Position numbers and translations under genes: made by a program
Part shown: positions 9,540 to 19,125 of the stretch, piece after piece
Position numbering within the stretch: position 1 is the stretch's first letter
Layout: every line of letters begins with the position of its first letter
NCBI RefSeq assembly: GCF_014396385.1
Contig: NZ_CP060716.1
Span: 806,001 to 870,000 of the forward strand
DNA: 64,000 nucleotides
Direction of reading: 5' to 3'
Source of the DNA: Leucobacter denitrificans
GTDB lineage: Bacteria > Actinomycetota > Actinomycetes > Actinomycetales > Microbacteriaceae
Notes under the pieces: generated by a model
What the model was told of the DNA's origin: nothing
The model's database searches: none
Seen by the model: the letters and a program-made list of their open reading frames with translations, nothing else

Positions 9540-10745
9540 ATGGACTGGCAGACCCCGGAGGATTCGTTCCTCACCGACTTCATCACCGATGCGCAGTTAC
9601 GAGCACTCATGGGTCGACCACCGATCTCGGGTGGCTGGCGCGACGGAGATCCAGTTGGCGATCGCAAGTTCGTGTCGCTCGGCACGCTCACGACCGAGGC
9701 CGGTGAAGAACTCCCCCGCATTCGCATGGCGTATGAGCAATTCGGCGAGCTCAACGACCGTCGCGACAACGCGATCCTCGTGTTCCACGCGCTCACCGGA
9801 GATAGCCACCTCGTCGGCCCCGCGAGCGCGGGCCACCCGACCGACGGCTGGTGGAGCGAGATCGTTGGCCCGGGCAAACCGCTCGACACCGACAAGTTCT
9901 GCATCATTGCCCCGAACGTGCTCGGCGGGTGCCAAGGCTCCACCGGGCCAAGCTCACTCGCGCCCGATAACCGCGAGTGGGGCGCTCGGTTCCCGTACCT
10001 CACGATTCGCGACCAGGTGCATGTCACCGCGCAATTTGCCGACGAGCTCGGTGTGGATCGCTTCAGCGCCGTCATCGGCGGCTCCATGGGCGGCATGCAC
10101 GCCCTCGAGTGGGGCGTCATGTACCAGGAGCGCACGGAGCGGCTTGCGGTCATCGCAGCACCGCCTGTGACGACCGCCGACCAGATCGGCCTGAACCTCG
10201 TGCAGCTCGAGGCGATCCGCTCTGACCCGGCCTACCACGGCGGCGACTACTACGACGCGCCAGACGGCATCGGCCCACATCACGGCCTCGCTACGGCCCG
10301 CAGGCTTGCGCTGCTCAACTATCGCAGCAACACCGAGCTCGACGACCGGTTTGGCCGCTCGTGGCAGTCGGCGGTCAGCCCGCTCGGTAAGGGCGGCCGG
10401 TTCGCTGTCGAGTCGTACCTCGATTTTCACGGCAACAAGTTCACCAGGCGCTTCGACGCGAACAGCTACGTCACGCTCGTGCAGGCCATGAACTCACACG
10501 ACGTGGGGCGCGGGCGGGGTGGCGTGCGCGCTGCGTTGCAAACGATCGAGATTCCAACCCTCATTCTCGGCATTCCGAGCGACCGACTCTTCACGATTGA
10601 GGGGCAGGACGAGATCGCCATACACACTCCGGGCAGCCTCGACGGCGATCGGGCTACCCGGATTGACTCACCGTACGGTCACGACTCGTTCCTCATCGAG
10701 TTCGACCTCGTGGGCGAACAGCTCTTGCGACTGCTCGCGAGTTAG
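9540..10745 (+). CDS. metX: Homoserine O-acetyltransferase
   Basis: Transfers acetyl from acetyl-CoA to L-homoserine, making the substrate of metY. 401 residues with the alpha/beta-hydrolase fold. The nucleophile elbow is GGSMGGMHALEW with Ser182; NVLGGCQGSTGPSS (126-139) is a MetX hallmark; the triad Asp is in GIPSDRLF and the His in YGHDSFL near the C terminus. The 70 bases upstream lack a clear Shine-Dalgarno sequence but hold CACAAT 8 nt before the ATG, so a leaderless mRNA is possible. The stop overlaps the convergent CNNM gene by 4 nt. Confidence 0.96.
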   Translation: MDWQTPEDSFLTDFITDAQLRALMGRPPISGGWRDGDPVGDRKFVSLGTLTTEAGEELPRIRMAYEQFGELNDRRDNAILVFHALTGDSHLVGPASAGHPTDGWWSEIVGPGKPLDTDKFCIIAPNVLGGCQGSTGPSSLAPDNREWGARFPYLTIRDQVHVTAQFADELGVDRFSAVIGGSMGGMHALEWGVMYQERTERLAVIAAPPVTTADQIGLNLVQLEAIRSDPAYHGGDYYDAPDGIGPHHGLATARRLALLNYRSNTELDDRFGRSWQSAVSPLGKGGRFAVESYLDFHGNKFTRRFDANSYVTLVQAMNSHDVGRGRGGVRAALQTIEIPTLILGIPSDRLFTIEGQDEIAIHTPGSLDGDRATRIDSPYGHDSFLIEFDLVGEQLLRLLAS

Positions 10746-11791
10746 TCGCCGTAGCGCTGGCGGCGGGTCGCGTCTTGAATCTCTCCGACGAGCTCTTCGA
10801 TAACGTCTTCGAGAAACACAGCGCCGAGCTCTGTACCTGACGCGTCGACGATTCGCGCCATGTGAATGCCGCGCAGCTGCATCTGAGCGAGCACGTCTTC
10901 GAGGTCTGTGTCGACGTGAAGCGTGAGCATCTCACGAATACGCTTCGGTGGAATCGGCTGGTCAATGAAGGTTTCGGTGGTGCGCACCAGGTCTTTAATG
11001 TGCGCAAACCCCGCGAGTCCCCCGTCGGGGTTCGAAATTGGGTATCTCGAGAATCCGTGCTTTGCGACCGAGAGTTCAACGTCGGCCGGTGTGGATCCCG
11101 CAGGAAGCACAATGAGACGATCTGGTGGGACAAGCACGTCGCCCGCCCGCTTGAGCGTGAACTCAAATGCTGCCGTGAGCGCACCGCTTCGGTCTTCGAG
11201 CACGCCTTCGCGCCTCGAGTGATCCACTATGCTCGCGACCTCTTCGAGGGTGTAAGTGCTCGTGTGCTCAGACTTCGGCTCGACGCGGAAGAGCCTCAGC
11301 ACCCCGTTCGCGATCGCATTCAGCGCGGAGATGATGTGCCTGAACACGTGTGAGATCCAAACAAGCGGCGGGGCAAGCAGCAGTACCGCCCTATCTGGCA
11401 GCGAGAACGCGGCGTTCTTCGGCACCATCTCGCCAAACACCACGTGAAGGTACGTGACGATCAAGAGCGTGAGTATGAATGCTGAGATGCTCACGGTCTG
11501 GGCGTTCAGCCCGGTCCATGCGAGCGGCACTTCGAGCAGATGGTGGATCGCGGGCTCAGACACATTCAGAATCACGAGTGAACACACGGTAATACCCAGC
11601 TGACAGGTCGCCAGCATGAGCGTGACGTGCTCCATCGCAAACAGCGCGGTTTTTGCGCGCTTTGACCCAGCCTCTGCGAGCGGTTCAATCTGCGACCGCC
11701 TGGCCGAAATCACCGCAAACTCTGCGCCGACGAAGAACGCGTTCGCGATGAGCAGGAGCACCAACCACACAAGTCCTAGCCAGTCACTCAT
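10742..11791 (-). CDS. CNNM/CBS-domain membrane protein, short form without CorC_HlyC domain
   Basis: 349 residues: an N-terminal CNNM transmembrane domain (about four hydrophobic segments in residues 1-140) followed by a CBS pair (about 200-335). It ends soon after the CBS pair (DVIEELVGEIQDATRRQRYGD), so the C-terminal CorC_HlyC domain of the longer relative upstream is absent. CNNM proteins are linked to magnesium or other divalent-cation transport; hemolysin naming is historical. Its ATG overlaps the stop of the longer paralog by 4 nt (ATGA), so the two are translationally coupled and may act together in the membrane. Confidence 0.9.
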   Translation of the reverse strand: MSDWLGLVWLVLLLIANAFFVGAEFAVISARRSQIEPLAEAGSKRAKTALFAMEHVTLMLATCQLGITVCSLVILNVSEPAIHHLLEVPLAWTGLNAQTVSISAFILTLLIVTYLHVVFGEMVPKNAAFSLPDRAVLLLAPPLVWISHVFRHIISALNAIANGVLRLFRVEPKSEHTSTYTLEEVASIVDHSRREGVLEDRSGALTAAFEFTLKRAGDVLVPPDRLIVLPAGSTPADVELSVAKHGFSRYPISNPDGGLAGFAHIKDLVRTTETFIDQPIPPKRIREMLTLHVDTDLEDVLAQMQLRGIHMARIVDASGTELGAVFLEDVIEELVGEIQDATRRQRYGD

Positions 11792-13122
11792 GAGATCACC
11801 CCTTCCTCACCAGCGTCTTTGGGCCCAGCAGCAGGCCCGATGTACCGCAGTCGCGCAATTCGTCGACCTTCCATGCGCTCGACGCGCAGTGTCGACCCGT
11901 CGGGCAGCTGCACCTCGGCGCCTGGTTCTGGAATTCGACCGAGTTCACGCAGCACGAAGCCCGCCACTGTGTCGAACTCGTCATCGTCTGGAACCTCAAT
12001 GCCTGTCTGCTCCTGGAGTTCGTCTGGACGAAGGTCTGCCGGGAACGTCAGTTCATCGGCGGTGCCGATGACGCCCGCGGCTGCTCGGTCATGCTCGTCA
12101 GCAACTTCCCCAATGATCTCCTCCACAAGATCTTCAAGGGTCACGAGCCCGGCTGTGCCTCCGTATTCGTCGACAACAATTGCGAGTTGATACCCAGAAG
12201 ACCTGAGCTGCTCAAGCAATTGGTCGACTCGAATAGTCTCCGGAACCCGAAGTGGCTCCTCTGTGAGCGCAGCAACCGGCACCTCGGCTCGCTTGGCGCG
12301 CGGAACAGACACTGCCTGCTTCACGTGAACAATACCGACGACATCGTCGCGATCCTCGTCGATGACGGGGAATCGTGAGAATCCGCTGCGACCAGAAAGC
12401 TCAAGCACTGCAGTTGCGGGTTCGAGCCGCTGTATGTTCACCATTCGCAGCCTCGGCGTCATTACGTCTGAGGCAGTGAGTTCCGAGAAGTGAAGGGTTC
12501 GATCGAGCAAGGTTGCCGTGTCGGCCTCAAGCAGGCCTTCGCTTGCCGAGTGACGCACGAGTGACGAGAGCTCTTCTGCCGACCGCGCGCCGGAAAGCTC
12601 TTCCTTGGGCTCAATACCGATAGATCGGAGCAGACCATTTGCACTGCCGTTCAGCACCTGCACTGCGGGCTTGAACACAAATGTGAATCCTGCTTGTAAT
12701 GGCATCACGAGCTTTGCAGTCTGAAGCGGCATTGCAATCGCGAAGTTCTTGGGAACGAGTTCGCCGACAATCATTGAGAAGATCGTCGCGAGTGCCACCG
12801 CAATCGGCACGCTCACCAGGCGCTGAAATTCAGTGGGCAACCCAAGCGCGTTCAACGGCGCATCGAGAAATGTGCTGATGGCAGGCTCAAACAAATAGCC
12901 TGCGAGCAGTGTCGTCAGCGTGATCCCAAGTTGAGCACTCGACAGGTGAGTCGAGGTACGTGTGAGGCCGCGAATAACGATGTCGAGCCCGCGTTCGCCA
13001 CCGCTGCGCCTGCGTTCGAGGTCTTGTCGATCGAGGGCTACGAGCGAGAACTCTGCAGCGACAAAAACGCCGGTGCCGAGTGTGAGGAGGATGCCGAGGG
13101 TGAGTTGCACCCACTCGTTCAC
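11788..13122 (-). CDS. CNNM/CBS/CorC_HlyC membrane protein
   Basis: 444 residues with the full three-part layout: CNNM transmembrane domain (about 1-190, starting VQLTLGILLTLGTGVFVAAEF), a CBS pair (about 205-335, including VVDEYGGTAGLVTLEDLVEEI), and the CorC_HlyC domain (about 350-430, GTADELTFPADLRPDELQE and TVAGFVLRELGRIPEPG). The family is associated with divalent-cation export or magnesium homeostasis; substrate is not readable. Start codon is GTG. It is the first gene of a pair with the shorter paralog. The region before it carries a short palindrome at 13149-13164. Confidence 0.93.
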   Translation of the reverse strand: MNEWVQLTLGILLTLGTGVFVAAEFSLVALDRQDLERRRSGGERGLDIVIRGLTRTSTHLSSAQLGITLTTLLAGYLFEPAISTFLDAPLNALGLPTEFQRLVSVPIAVALATIFSMIVGELVPKNFAIAMPLQTAKLVMPLQAGFTFVFKPAVQVLNGSANGLLRSIGIEPKEELSGARSAEELSSLVRHSASEGLLEADTATLLDRTLHFSELTASDVMTPRLRMVNIQRLEPATAVLELSGRSGFSRFPVIDEDRDDVVGIVHVKQAVSVPRAKRAEVPVAALTEEPLRVPETIRVDQLLEQLRSSGYQLAIVVDEYGGTAGLVTLEDLVEEIIGEVADEHDRAAAGVIGTADELTFPADLRPDELQEQTGIEVPDDDEFDTVAGFVLRELGRIPEPGAEVQLPDGSTLRVERMEGRRIARLRYIGPAAGPKDAGEEGVIS

Positions 13123-13148
13123 CGCTCGACCCCATATATTTCAATGTT

Positions 13149-13164
13149 CCGCGAATAATCGCGG
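13149..13164. promoter_or_regulatory. Short palindrome upstream of CNNM pair
   Basis: CCGCGA-ATAA-TCGCGG, perfect 6-bp arms with a 4-nt spacer, 27 nt upstream of the GTG start of the CNNM gene in the 245-base divergent region to kgd. It could be an operator or a chance palindrome; nothing else supports it. Confidence 0.3.
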
Positions 13165-13367
13165 TTGGTACTCGGAGGGTCTGACGATCTTCGGGGGTCT
13201 GCGTCCATGATTCCCTCACTTTATCAGTGCGATTGGCAAATTCCATAGACAAAAGGCGTAGGCTTATAGGGTGTGCGATCACTTGGTCACGATGACTGTT
13301 CAAACTGCCAACATGCAGTTGCGCCGATCACACAATCTCGTCAACACTCATGGGAGAGGAATTCGCA

Positions 13368-16300
13368 TTGGCTGAGGGAACGGATACCACAAATCACGAT
13401 GGATCCGCAGAAGATTTTGGTGCTAATGCTTGGCTCGTCGATGAAATGTATAAAAAATACATCGTCGATAAGAACTCGGTAGACCAATCGTGGTGGCCGA
13501 CGCTCGAGAAGTTTAAGGCTTCATCAACCGGCCCAGCCGCATCCTCTACTCCCCCCGCCGCGCCGGCTGCTCCAGCTGCACAGCAGTCCGGTAGTCACGC
13601 TGCTCCCCCAACGAGTCCGGTAACGCTCCCCGCGCGCACGACCAATGTCGCGCCGCGCACAGCACCAATTCCGGCCGAGGCGCCCCGCACGACGCCCAAC
13701 CCCGTCATTGAAGCTGGCGAAGATCAGGTCACCGCGCTCAAGGGCATGGCACGCACGCTCGTCAAGAATATGGATGAGAGCCTCACGGTTCCAACCGCAA
13801 CAAGCGTGCGCTCGGTCCCGGCCAAGCTCCTCATTGACAACCGCATTGTGATCAACAGCCACCTTCGACGCAGCCGCGGCGGAAAGGTGTCGTTCACTCA
13901 CCTCATTGGCTGGGCACTCATTCAGACGCTCAAAGAACTTCCCGCGCAGAATGTGTCATACGCCGAGGTCGACGGAAAGCCGTCGGTCGTTGTTCCGGCC
14001 AACATTGGTCTCGGCATCGCAATTGACGTGCCAAAACCTGACGGCACAAGGTCTCTCCTCGTTCCCTCTGTGAAGCGGGCCGAGACCCTCGATTTCAACG
14101 AATTCCTCGCCGCCTACGAAGATCTCGTGAAGCGCGCTCGTGACAACAAGCTCACCGCTAACGACTTCCAGGGCACCACAATCTCGCTGACCAACCCGGG
14201 CGGCATTGGCACCGTTCACTCAGTGCCTCGCCTTATGAAGGGTCAGGGCTCGATCATTGGCGTGGGTGCCCTTGAGTACCCGGCTGAGTTTCAGGGCGCC
14301 TCAGAAGAAGTGCTCACCGAACTTGGCGTCTCAAAGACAATCACGCTCACGAGCACCTATGACCACCGTGTCATCCAGGGCGCTGGCAGTGGCGAGTTCC
14401 TCAAGCACGTCCATGAACGCCTCATCGGCGGCAAGAACTTCTACGAAGAGATCTTCGCGGCCCTCCGCATTCCATACAAGCCGATTCAGTGGGCGAACGA
14501 CATTCGCGTCGATATCTCGGGCGCAATCGACAAATCGGCACGCGTTCAAGAGCTGATTAACGCGTTCCGCGTTCGTGGCCACCTCATGGCCGATATCGAT
14601 CCACTTGAGTACGTGCAGCGCACGCACCCAGACCTCGAGATCGAAAACCACGGACTGACCTTCTGGGATCTAGACCGCGAGTTTGTGCCGGGCGGCATTG
14701 GCGGCCAGCGCACCATGAAGCTGCGCGATATTCTCGGGGTTCTGCGTGATTCGTACTGCCGCAAAATCGGCGTCGAGTACATGCACATTCAGGGGCCGGA
14801 AGAGCGCCTCTGGCTGCGTGAGCAACTCGAAGTTCCATACGCAAAGCCGGGCATTGAAGCGCAGATGCGTATCCTCGAGAAGCTCAACGAGGCCGAGGCG
14901 TTTGAGACCTTCCTGCAGACCAAGTACGTCGGCCAGAAGCGATTCAGCCTCGAGGGTGGCGAATCAGTCATTCCACTTCTCGACGCAATGCTCATCGACG
15001 CGGCTGAAGACGGCGTCGACAGTGTCGACATCGGCATGGCCCACCGCGGGCGCCTCAACGTGCTGTCAAACATCGCGGGCAAGACCTACGGTCAGATTTT
15101 CCGCGAGTTCGAGGGAACCGCGAAGAAGACCGGGTCGGGCGATGTGAAGTACCACCTCGGTACTTCTGGCGTGTTCACCGCTCCGAACGGCACGCAGGTG
15201 CCGATCCACCTCGCAGCGAACCCATCACATCTCGAAACGGTGAACGGCGTGCTCGAGGGCATCGTGCGCGCAAAACAAGACCTCAAGCCGATCGGCTCGT
15301 TCACTACGCTCCCCATCCTCATCCACGGTGATGCAGCGATGGCTGGTCAGGGCGTTGTCTATGAGACGCTCCAGATGTCGCAGCTCCGCGCATACCGCAC
15401 GGGCGGTACGATCCACGTCATTATCAATAACCAGGTCGGATTCACGACGGTACCGATGGACTCCCGCACGGGCGTGTACTCGAGCGATGTGGGCAAGGTC
15501 GTGCAGGCACCGATCTTCCACGTAAATGGCGATGACCCAGAGTCGGTGGTTCGCGTGGCGAAGCTCGCATACGAGTATCGCCAGCGGTTCCACAAAGACG
15601 TCATTATTGACCTCATCTGCTACCGCCGCCGCGGTCACAACGAAGGTGACGATCCGTCGATGACGCAGCCGCTCATGACCGACCTCATTGAGGCGAAGCG
15701 ATCCACACGTCGGCTGTACACCGAGGGCCTCGTCGGCCGCGGTGACATCACCCAGGAAGAGTACGAGAAGGCAAAGCAGGACTTCCAGGATCGCCTCGAG
15801 CAGGCGTTCATGGAGACTCACGCAGCGCAGACCGGTTCGATTCCTGTCATCGATCAGAGTGGCATTGCTGAGCACAACGAGCCCAGCGAGATCTCGACCG
15901 TCTCACTCGATACCGCGGTCGATGTCAGCGTAATCGAGCGAATCGGTGACGCGCACGCGAATGTTCCCGATGGCTTCACGGTGCATCGCAAGCTGCAGCA
16001 ACTTCTGCAGCGACGCTTCGACATGACTCGAAACGGCTCGATCGACTGGGGCTTCGGCGAACTGCTGGCTCTCGGCTCACTGCTCGTCGAGGGCACCCCT
16101 GTTCGGTTTGTCGGTCAAGATGCGCGCCGCGGCACATTCACGCAGCGCCACGCGGTGTTCCATGACCGTAAGAACGGTCAGGAATGGCTACCGCTGCTGA
16201 ACCTGTCAGACGACCAGGCTCGTTTCTGGATCTACGATTCGCTGCTCTCTGAGTACGCTGCACTCGCCTACGAGTACGGATACTCATTGCAGCGCGAAGA

Positions 16301-17066
16301 CGCCCTCGTGGTGTGGGAAGCGCAGTTCGGTGACTTCGCGAATACCGCGCAAGCTGTGATCGATGAGTACGTAGCAGCTGCCGAGCAAAAGTGGGGCCAG
16401 CAGTCATCAGTCGTCATGCTTCTACCGCACGGGTACGAGGGCCAGGGGCCCGACCACTCGTCGGCTCGTATCGAGCGGTACCTGCAGCTGTGCGCCGAAG
16501 ACAACATGATCGTCGCTCAGCCGTCAACGCCTGCGAACTACTTCCACCTGCTGCGTCGCCAGGCGTACGCTCGCCCACGCAAGCCGCTCATTGTGTTCAC
16601 ACCGAAGTCGATGCTTCGCCTGCGCGGTGCAACGTCGAACGTCGAAGATTTCACAAGTGGTACATTCCGTCCCGTTATTGACGATCCAAATATTGAAGAT
16701 CGCAGTAGCGTCAAGCGGGTTATTCTCACTTCGGGCAAGGTCTACTACGACCTCGCTGGTGGTCTGCAGAAGAACCCTGATCCGCGAGTGGCAATTGTGC
16801 GCGTCGAGCAGTACTACCCGCTCCCCGCGATCGATCTCACACGTGTGCTCACCCAGTACCCGGATGCCGAGTTGGTGTGGGTACAGGATGAGCCAGAGAA
16901 CCAGGGCGCATGGCCGTTCATCTCGCTCGTGCTCGCGAAGCACCTGAAGAACGACCGCATCCGCGTGGTTTCGCGTGCGGCCTCGGCGGCTCCGTCGACA
17001 GGTTCGGCGAAGGTGCACGCGGTGCAGCAAGAAGAACTCATCACCCGGGCGCTCAGCTTCGAGTAA
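13368..17066 (+). CDS. kgd: Multifunctional 2-oxoglutarate decarboxylase/dehydrogenase E1-E2 fusion
   Basis: Thiamine-diphosphate enzyme of the TCA cycle, about 1232 residues, joining an E2 succinyltransferase domain to a complete E1 as in Actinobacteria. Order: short N-terminal E1-type helix (VDEMYKKYIVDKNSVDQSWW), an Ala/Pro-rich linker, the acyltransferase domain with catalytic DHRVIQG and no lipoyl domain, then E1 with GMAHRGRLNVL, HLGTSGVF, the ThDP motif GDAAMAGQG and INNQVGFTT. I start at TTG 13368 because GGGAGAGGA stands 7 nt before it; the in-frame ATG 18 nt upstream lies across that site. It needs separate E2p/lipoyl and E3 partners. Near sucCD it supports the oxidative TCA branch. 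Confidence 0.96.
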   Translation: MAEGTDTTNHDGSAEDFGANAWLVDEMYKKYIVDKNSVDQSWWPTLEKFKASSTGPAASSTPPAAPAAPAAQQSGSHAAPPTSPVTLPARTTNVAPRTAPIPAEAPRTTPNPVIEAGEDQVTALKGMARTLVKNMDESLTVPTATSVRSVPAKLLIDNRIVINSHLRRSRGGKVSFTHLIGWALIQTLKELPAQNVSYAEVDGKPSVVVPANIGLGIAIDVPKPDGTRSLLVPSVKRAETLDFNEFLAAYEDLVKRARDNKLTANDFQGTTISLTNPGGIGTVHSVPRLMKGQGSIIGVGALEYPAEFQGASEEVLTELGVSKTITLTSTYDHRVIQGAGSGEFLKHVHERLIGGKNFYEEIFAALRIPYKPIQWANDIRVDISGAIDKSARVQELINAFRVRGHLMADIDPLEYVQRTHPDLEIENHGLTFWDLDREFVPGGIGGQRTMKLRDILGVLRDSYCRKIGVEYMHIQGPEERLWLREQLEVPYAKPGIEAQMRILEKLNEAEAFETFLQTKYVGQKRFSLEGGESVIPLLDAMLIDAAEDGVDSVDIGMAHRGRLNVLSNIAGKTYGQIFREFEGTAKKTGSGDVKYHLGTSGVFTAPNGTQVPIHLAANPSHLETVNGVLEGIVRAKQDLKPIGSFTTLPILIHGDAAMAGQGVVYETLQMSQLRAYRTGGTIHVIINNQVGFTTVPMDSRTGVYSSDVGKVVQAPIFHVNGDDPESVVRVAKLAYEYRQRFHKDVIIDLICYRRRGHNEGDDPSMTQPLMTDLIEAKRSTRRLYTEGLVGRGDITQEEYEKAKQDFQDRLEQAFMETHAAQTGSIPVIDQSGIAEHNEPSEISTVSLDTAVDVSVIERIGDAHANVPDGFTVHRKLQQLLQRRFDMTRNGSIDWGFGELLALGSLLVEGTPVRFVGQDARRGTFTQRHAVFHDRKNGQEWLPLLNLSDDQARFWIYDSLLSEYAALAYEYGYSLQREDALVVWEAQFGDFANTAQAVIDEYVAAAEQKWGQQSSVVMLLPHGYEGQGPDHSSARIERYLQLCAEDNMIVAQPSTPANYFHLLRRQAYARPRKPLIVFTPKSMLRLRGATSNVEDFTSGTFRPVIDDPNIEDRSSVKRVILTSGKVYYDLAGGLQKNPDPRVAIVRVEQYYPLPAIDLTRVLTQYPDAELVWVQDEPENQGAWPFISLVLAKHLKNDRIRVVSRAASAAPSTGSAKVHAVQQEELITRALSFE

Positions 17067-17077
17067 AGATGTCAGAG

Positions 17078-17119
17078 CGGTGTACCCGGCGCGCACAAGA
17101 ACTGCGCCCGGGTACACCG
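17078..17119 (+). terminator. Hairpin after kgd
   Basis: 12-bp perfect stem CGGTGTACCCGG / CCGGGTACACCG (17078-17089 with 17108-17119), 18-nt loop, 12 nt after the kgd stop. No T-tract follows, so it may be a weak terminator or 3'-end stabiliser. Confidence 0.55.
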
Positions 17120-17182
17120 GAACTGACTGAATAACTCACCCATCCCAATGCAATGTCACATATTTGAAAGAAAAGGATTCCC

Positions 17183-18706
17183 ATGGCAACCGAGACCCTT
17201 TCACCAGAGCTAGAGGCGGTCGTCGCTCGCGCGGCCGCCGCGGCACCCGCGTATGCCGCACTCACACCAGTTGAGCGCGCGCGTCTGCTCGTCGCACTCG
17301 CAGACGGACTCGATGCGGCCAAGGCAGACCTTGTGCAGATCGGTATGCGAGAGACCGGGCTCACCGAAGCACGCCTCAACGGCGAGGTGAATCGCACCGC
17401 CGTACAGTTGCGACTTTTCGCAGAGACTGTCGTTGACGGTTCGTACCTCGATGCGCGGATCGATTACGCAGATCCAAACTTTGTGCTCGGCCCCCGCCCA
17501 GATATTCGTCGTTCGCACATTCCACTCGGCCCGGTCATCAACTTCTCGGCGTCCAACTTCCCGTTCGCATTCTCGGTACTCGGTGGCGACAGCGCAGCGA
17601 TTCTCGCCGCTGGATGCCCACTGATCGTCAAGGCGCACTCGGGCCACCCCGAACTCTCCGACGCAACCGCGGCGGTAGCTCTTGAGGCAGTGCGCAAGGT
17701 TGGGGCGCCCGAGGGCACCTTCCAGCTCGTCCACGGGCGCGAGGCAGGTGTCGCAATTCTCAAGGATGAGCGCATCAAGGCTGGCTCGTTCACCGGTTCA
17801 ATCGGCGTTGGCCGGTTGCTTACCGACATCGCGGCCGCGCGGCCAACCCCAATTCCATTCTTCGGCGAGCTCGGCAGCGTGAACCCCGTGTTTATCACTG
17901 CCGACGCGATCGCCGAACGTGCTGGTGAGATTGCATCAGGCTTCCTCACAAGCGTTTCGGGCTCCGCGGGCCAGCTGTGCACCAAGCCGGGATTCGTCTT
18001 TATTCCCGAGGGGTCAGCATTGCCTGAGGCCGTGACCGCAGCAGCGGGTGAGCTGGCTGAGCACCGCCTGCTCGACCCCCGCATCGCTCAGAGCTTTAAC
18101 GATCGCCGCGACACGATTCTCGAGACCGCAGGTGTCACTCCTCTCATTGAGGGCGGGGTGCGGTTTGACGACGACGGCCAGGGCTGGGCAAAGCCCACCG
18201 TCGTCACGGTGTCGCTTGACGATTTCCGCGCTGGCCATGAGGGCCTCGTCGAGGAGGCGTTCGGCCCGCTCTCTATCCTCGTTGAAGTGCCTGCGGGCAC
18301 CGACCTCGCCGCGCTCATGCCTGAGTTCTACGAGGGCAACCTGACCGGAACCCTGCACCTCAGCACCGCCGAAGCCGAAGGCACTACAGAGAACGCGCCG
18401 GAACTCCGCGCCCTCGTTGCTGCACTCTCAAAGCAGGTGGGTCGCGTCCTCTTCAATGGCTGGTCAACCGGTGTCGCGGTGACTCCTGCGCAGCAGCACG
18501 GTGGCCCCTACCCCGCGACGAGCAACGACTCGAGCACCTCAGTGGGCACGGCCGCGATTCAGCGCTTCCTGCGTCCTGTCGCGTTCCAGAACGCCCCCGC
18601 GGCATTCCTGCCCGAGGCGCTGCGCGACGATAACCCGCTCGGTGTACCTCAGTCGATCGCCCAGGCTGGCGAATCAGGCGACTGGGGCAAGCGGTTCGGC
18701 GCCTAA
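17183..18706 (+). CDS. Aldehyde dehydrogenase, 2,5-dioxovalerate dehydrogenase-like
   Basis: 507-residue NAD(P)-dependent aldehyde dehydrogenase, closest by eye to the 2-oxoglutarate-semialdehyde (2,5-dioxovalerate) dehydrogenase group, which ends pentose, uronate or hydroxyproline routes at 2-oxoglutarate. Visible motifs: coenzyme loop FTGSIGVGRLL, glutamate motif FFGELGSVNPVF, and the nucleophile Cys in GQLCTKPGFVF. It directly follows kgd, whose substrate it would supply, but a hairpin and about 115 bases separate them. The GAAAGAAAAGGA run is its ribosome-binding region. The rest of a sugar-acid pathway is not in this window, so the exact substrate is an inference. Confidence 0.85.
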   Translation: MATETLSPELEAVVARAAAAAPAYAALTPVERARLLVALADGLDAAKADLVQIGMRETGLTEARLNGEVNRTAVQLRLFAETVVDGSYLDARIDYADPNFVLGPRPDIRRSHIPLGPVINFSASNFPFAFSVLGGDSAAILAAGCPLIVKAHSGHPELSDATAAVALEAVRKVGAPEGTFQLVHGREAGVAILKDERIKAGSFTGSIGVGRLLTDIAAARPTPIPFFGELGSVNPVFITADAIAERAGEIASGFLTSVSGSAGQLCTKPGFVFIPEGSALPEAVTAAAGELAEHRLLDPRIAQSFNDRRDTILETAGVTPLIEGGVRFDDDGQGWAKPTVVTVSLDDFRAGHEGLVEEAFGPLSILVEVPAGTDLAALMPEFYEGNLTGTLHLSTAEAEGTTENAPELRALVAALSKQVGRVLFNGWSTGVAVTPAQQHGGPYPATSNDSSTSVGTAAIQRFLRPVAFQNAPAAFLPEALRDDNPLGVPQSIAQAGESGDWGKRFGA

Positions 18707-18712
18707 TCCCAA

Positions 18713-18759
18713 CGCAGAAAGGCTGGGTGGATCATCTGGATCCACCCAGCCTTTCTGCG
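18713..18759. terminator. Bidirectional terminator
   Basis: Perfect 21-bp stem: 18713-18733 pairs with 18739-18759 around a 5-nt loop, between the convergent aldehyde dehydrogenase and small membrane-protein genes. Both stem ends carry GAAAGG/CCTTTC. Each arm contains one copy of the 7-mer GTGGATC. Confidence 0.85.
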
Positions 18760-18770
18760 TTACTGCGTGC

Positions 18771-19121
18771 TTACCAGAGCACGGCAATTGCGACGTTCAG
18801 TGCGGCCAGCCCTGCGATCGCACCGAGCACGCCACCTGATGCCTGCTCCTTCTTGCGGTTCATGAGCACGACCACGAACAACGCGATGAGCACGAGAAGC
18901 TTGACGCCGATCTTTGCGTTGTCAGGCGATCCACCGGTCGCGTATACCATGCCAACGAGCGCTAGCCCCGTGACGAGCAAGAGGAGCGCACCGTGCATTA
19001 TGCCGTTCGCGACCTTCGCCGTGCCCTTCTTCACGTTCATGAGTTGTGCAAGCGTTGAACCGAACACGGCACCAAAGCCGATGATGTGCAGAACGAGCAA
19101 GATGCCCTTGAGAATTTCCAT
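18771..19121 (-). CDS. Small integral membrane protein, unknown function
   Basis: 116 residues with about four hydrophobic segments: residues 5-25 (ILLVLHIIGFGAVFGSTLA), 40-62, 72-87 (GVKLLVLIALFVVVLM) and 95-116 at the extreme C terminus. A basic RKKEQ loop separates the last two. I do not recognise the family with confidence. It starts 4 nt after the stop of the DUF418 gene, so it is the last gene of purN-purH-DUF418-this gene on the minus strand, and is followed by a strong terminator. Confidence 0.75.
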   Translation of the reverse strand: MEILKGILLVLHIIGFGAVFGSTLAQLMNVKKGTAKVANGIMHGALLLLVTGLALVGMVYATGGSPDNAKIGVKLLVLIALFVVVLMNRKKEQASGGVLGAIAGLAALNVAIAVLW

Positions 19122-19125
19122 GCCT

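Noticed and set aside
13292..13375. 27-codon leader-like frame before kgd
   Set aside because: No regulatory run of one amino acid, no good ribosome site, and it overlaps the kgd ribosome site; probably chance.
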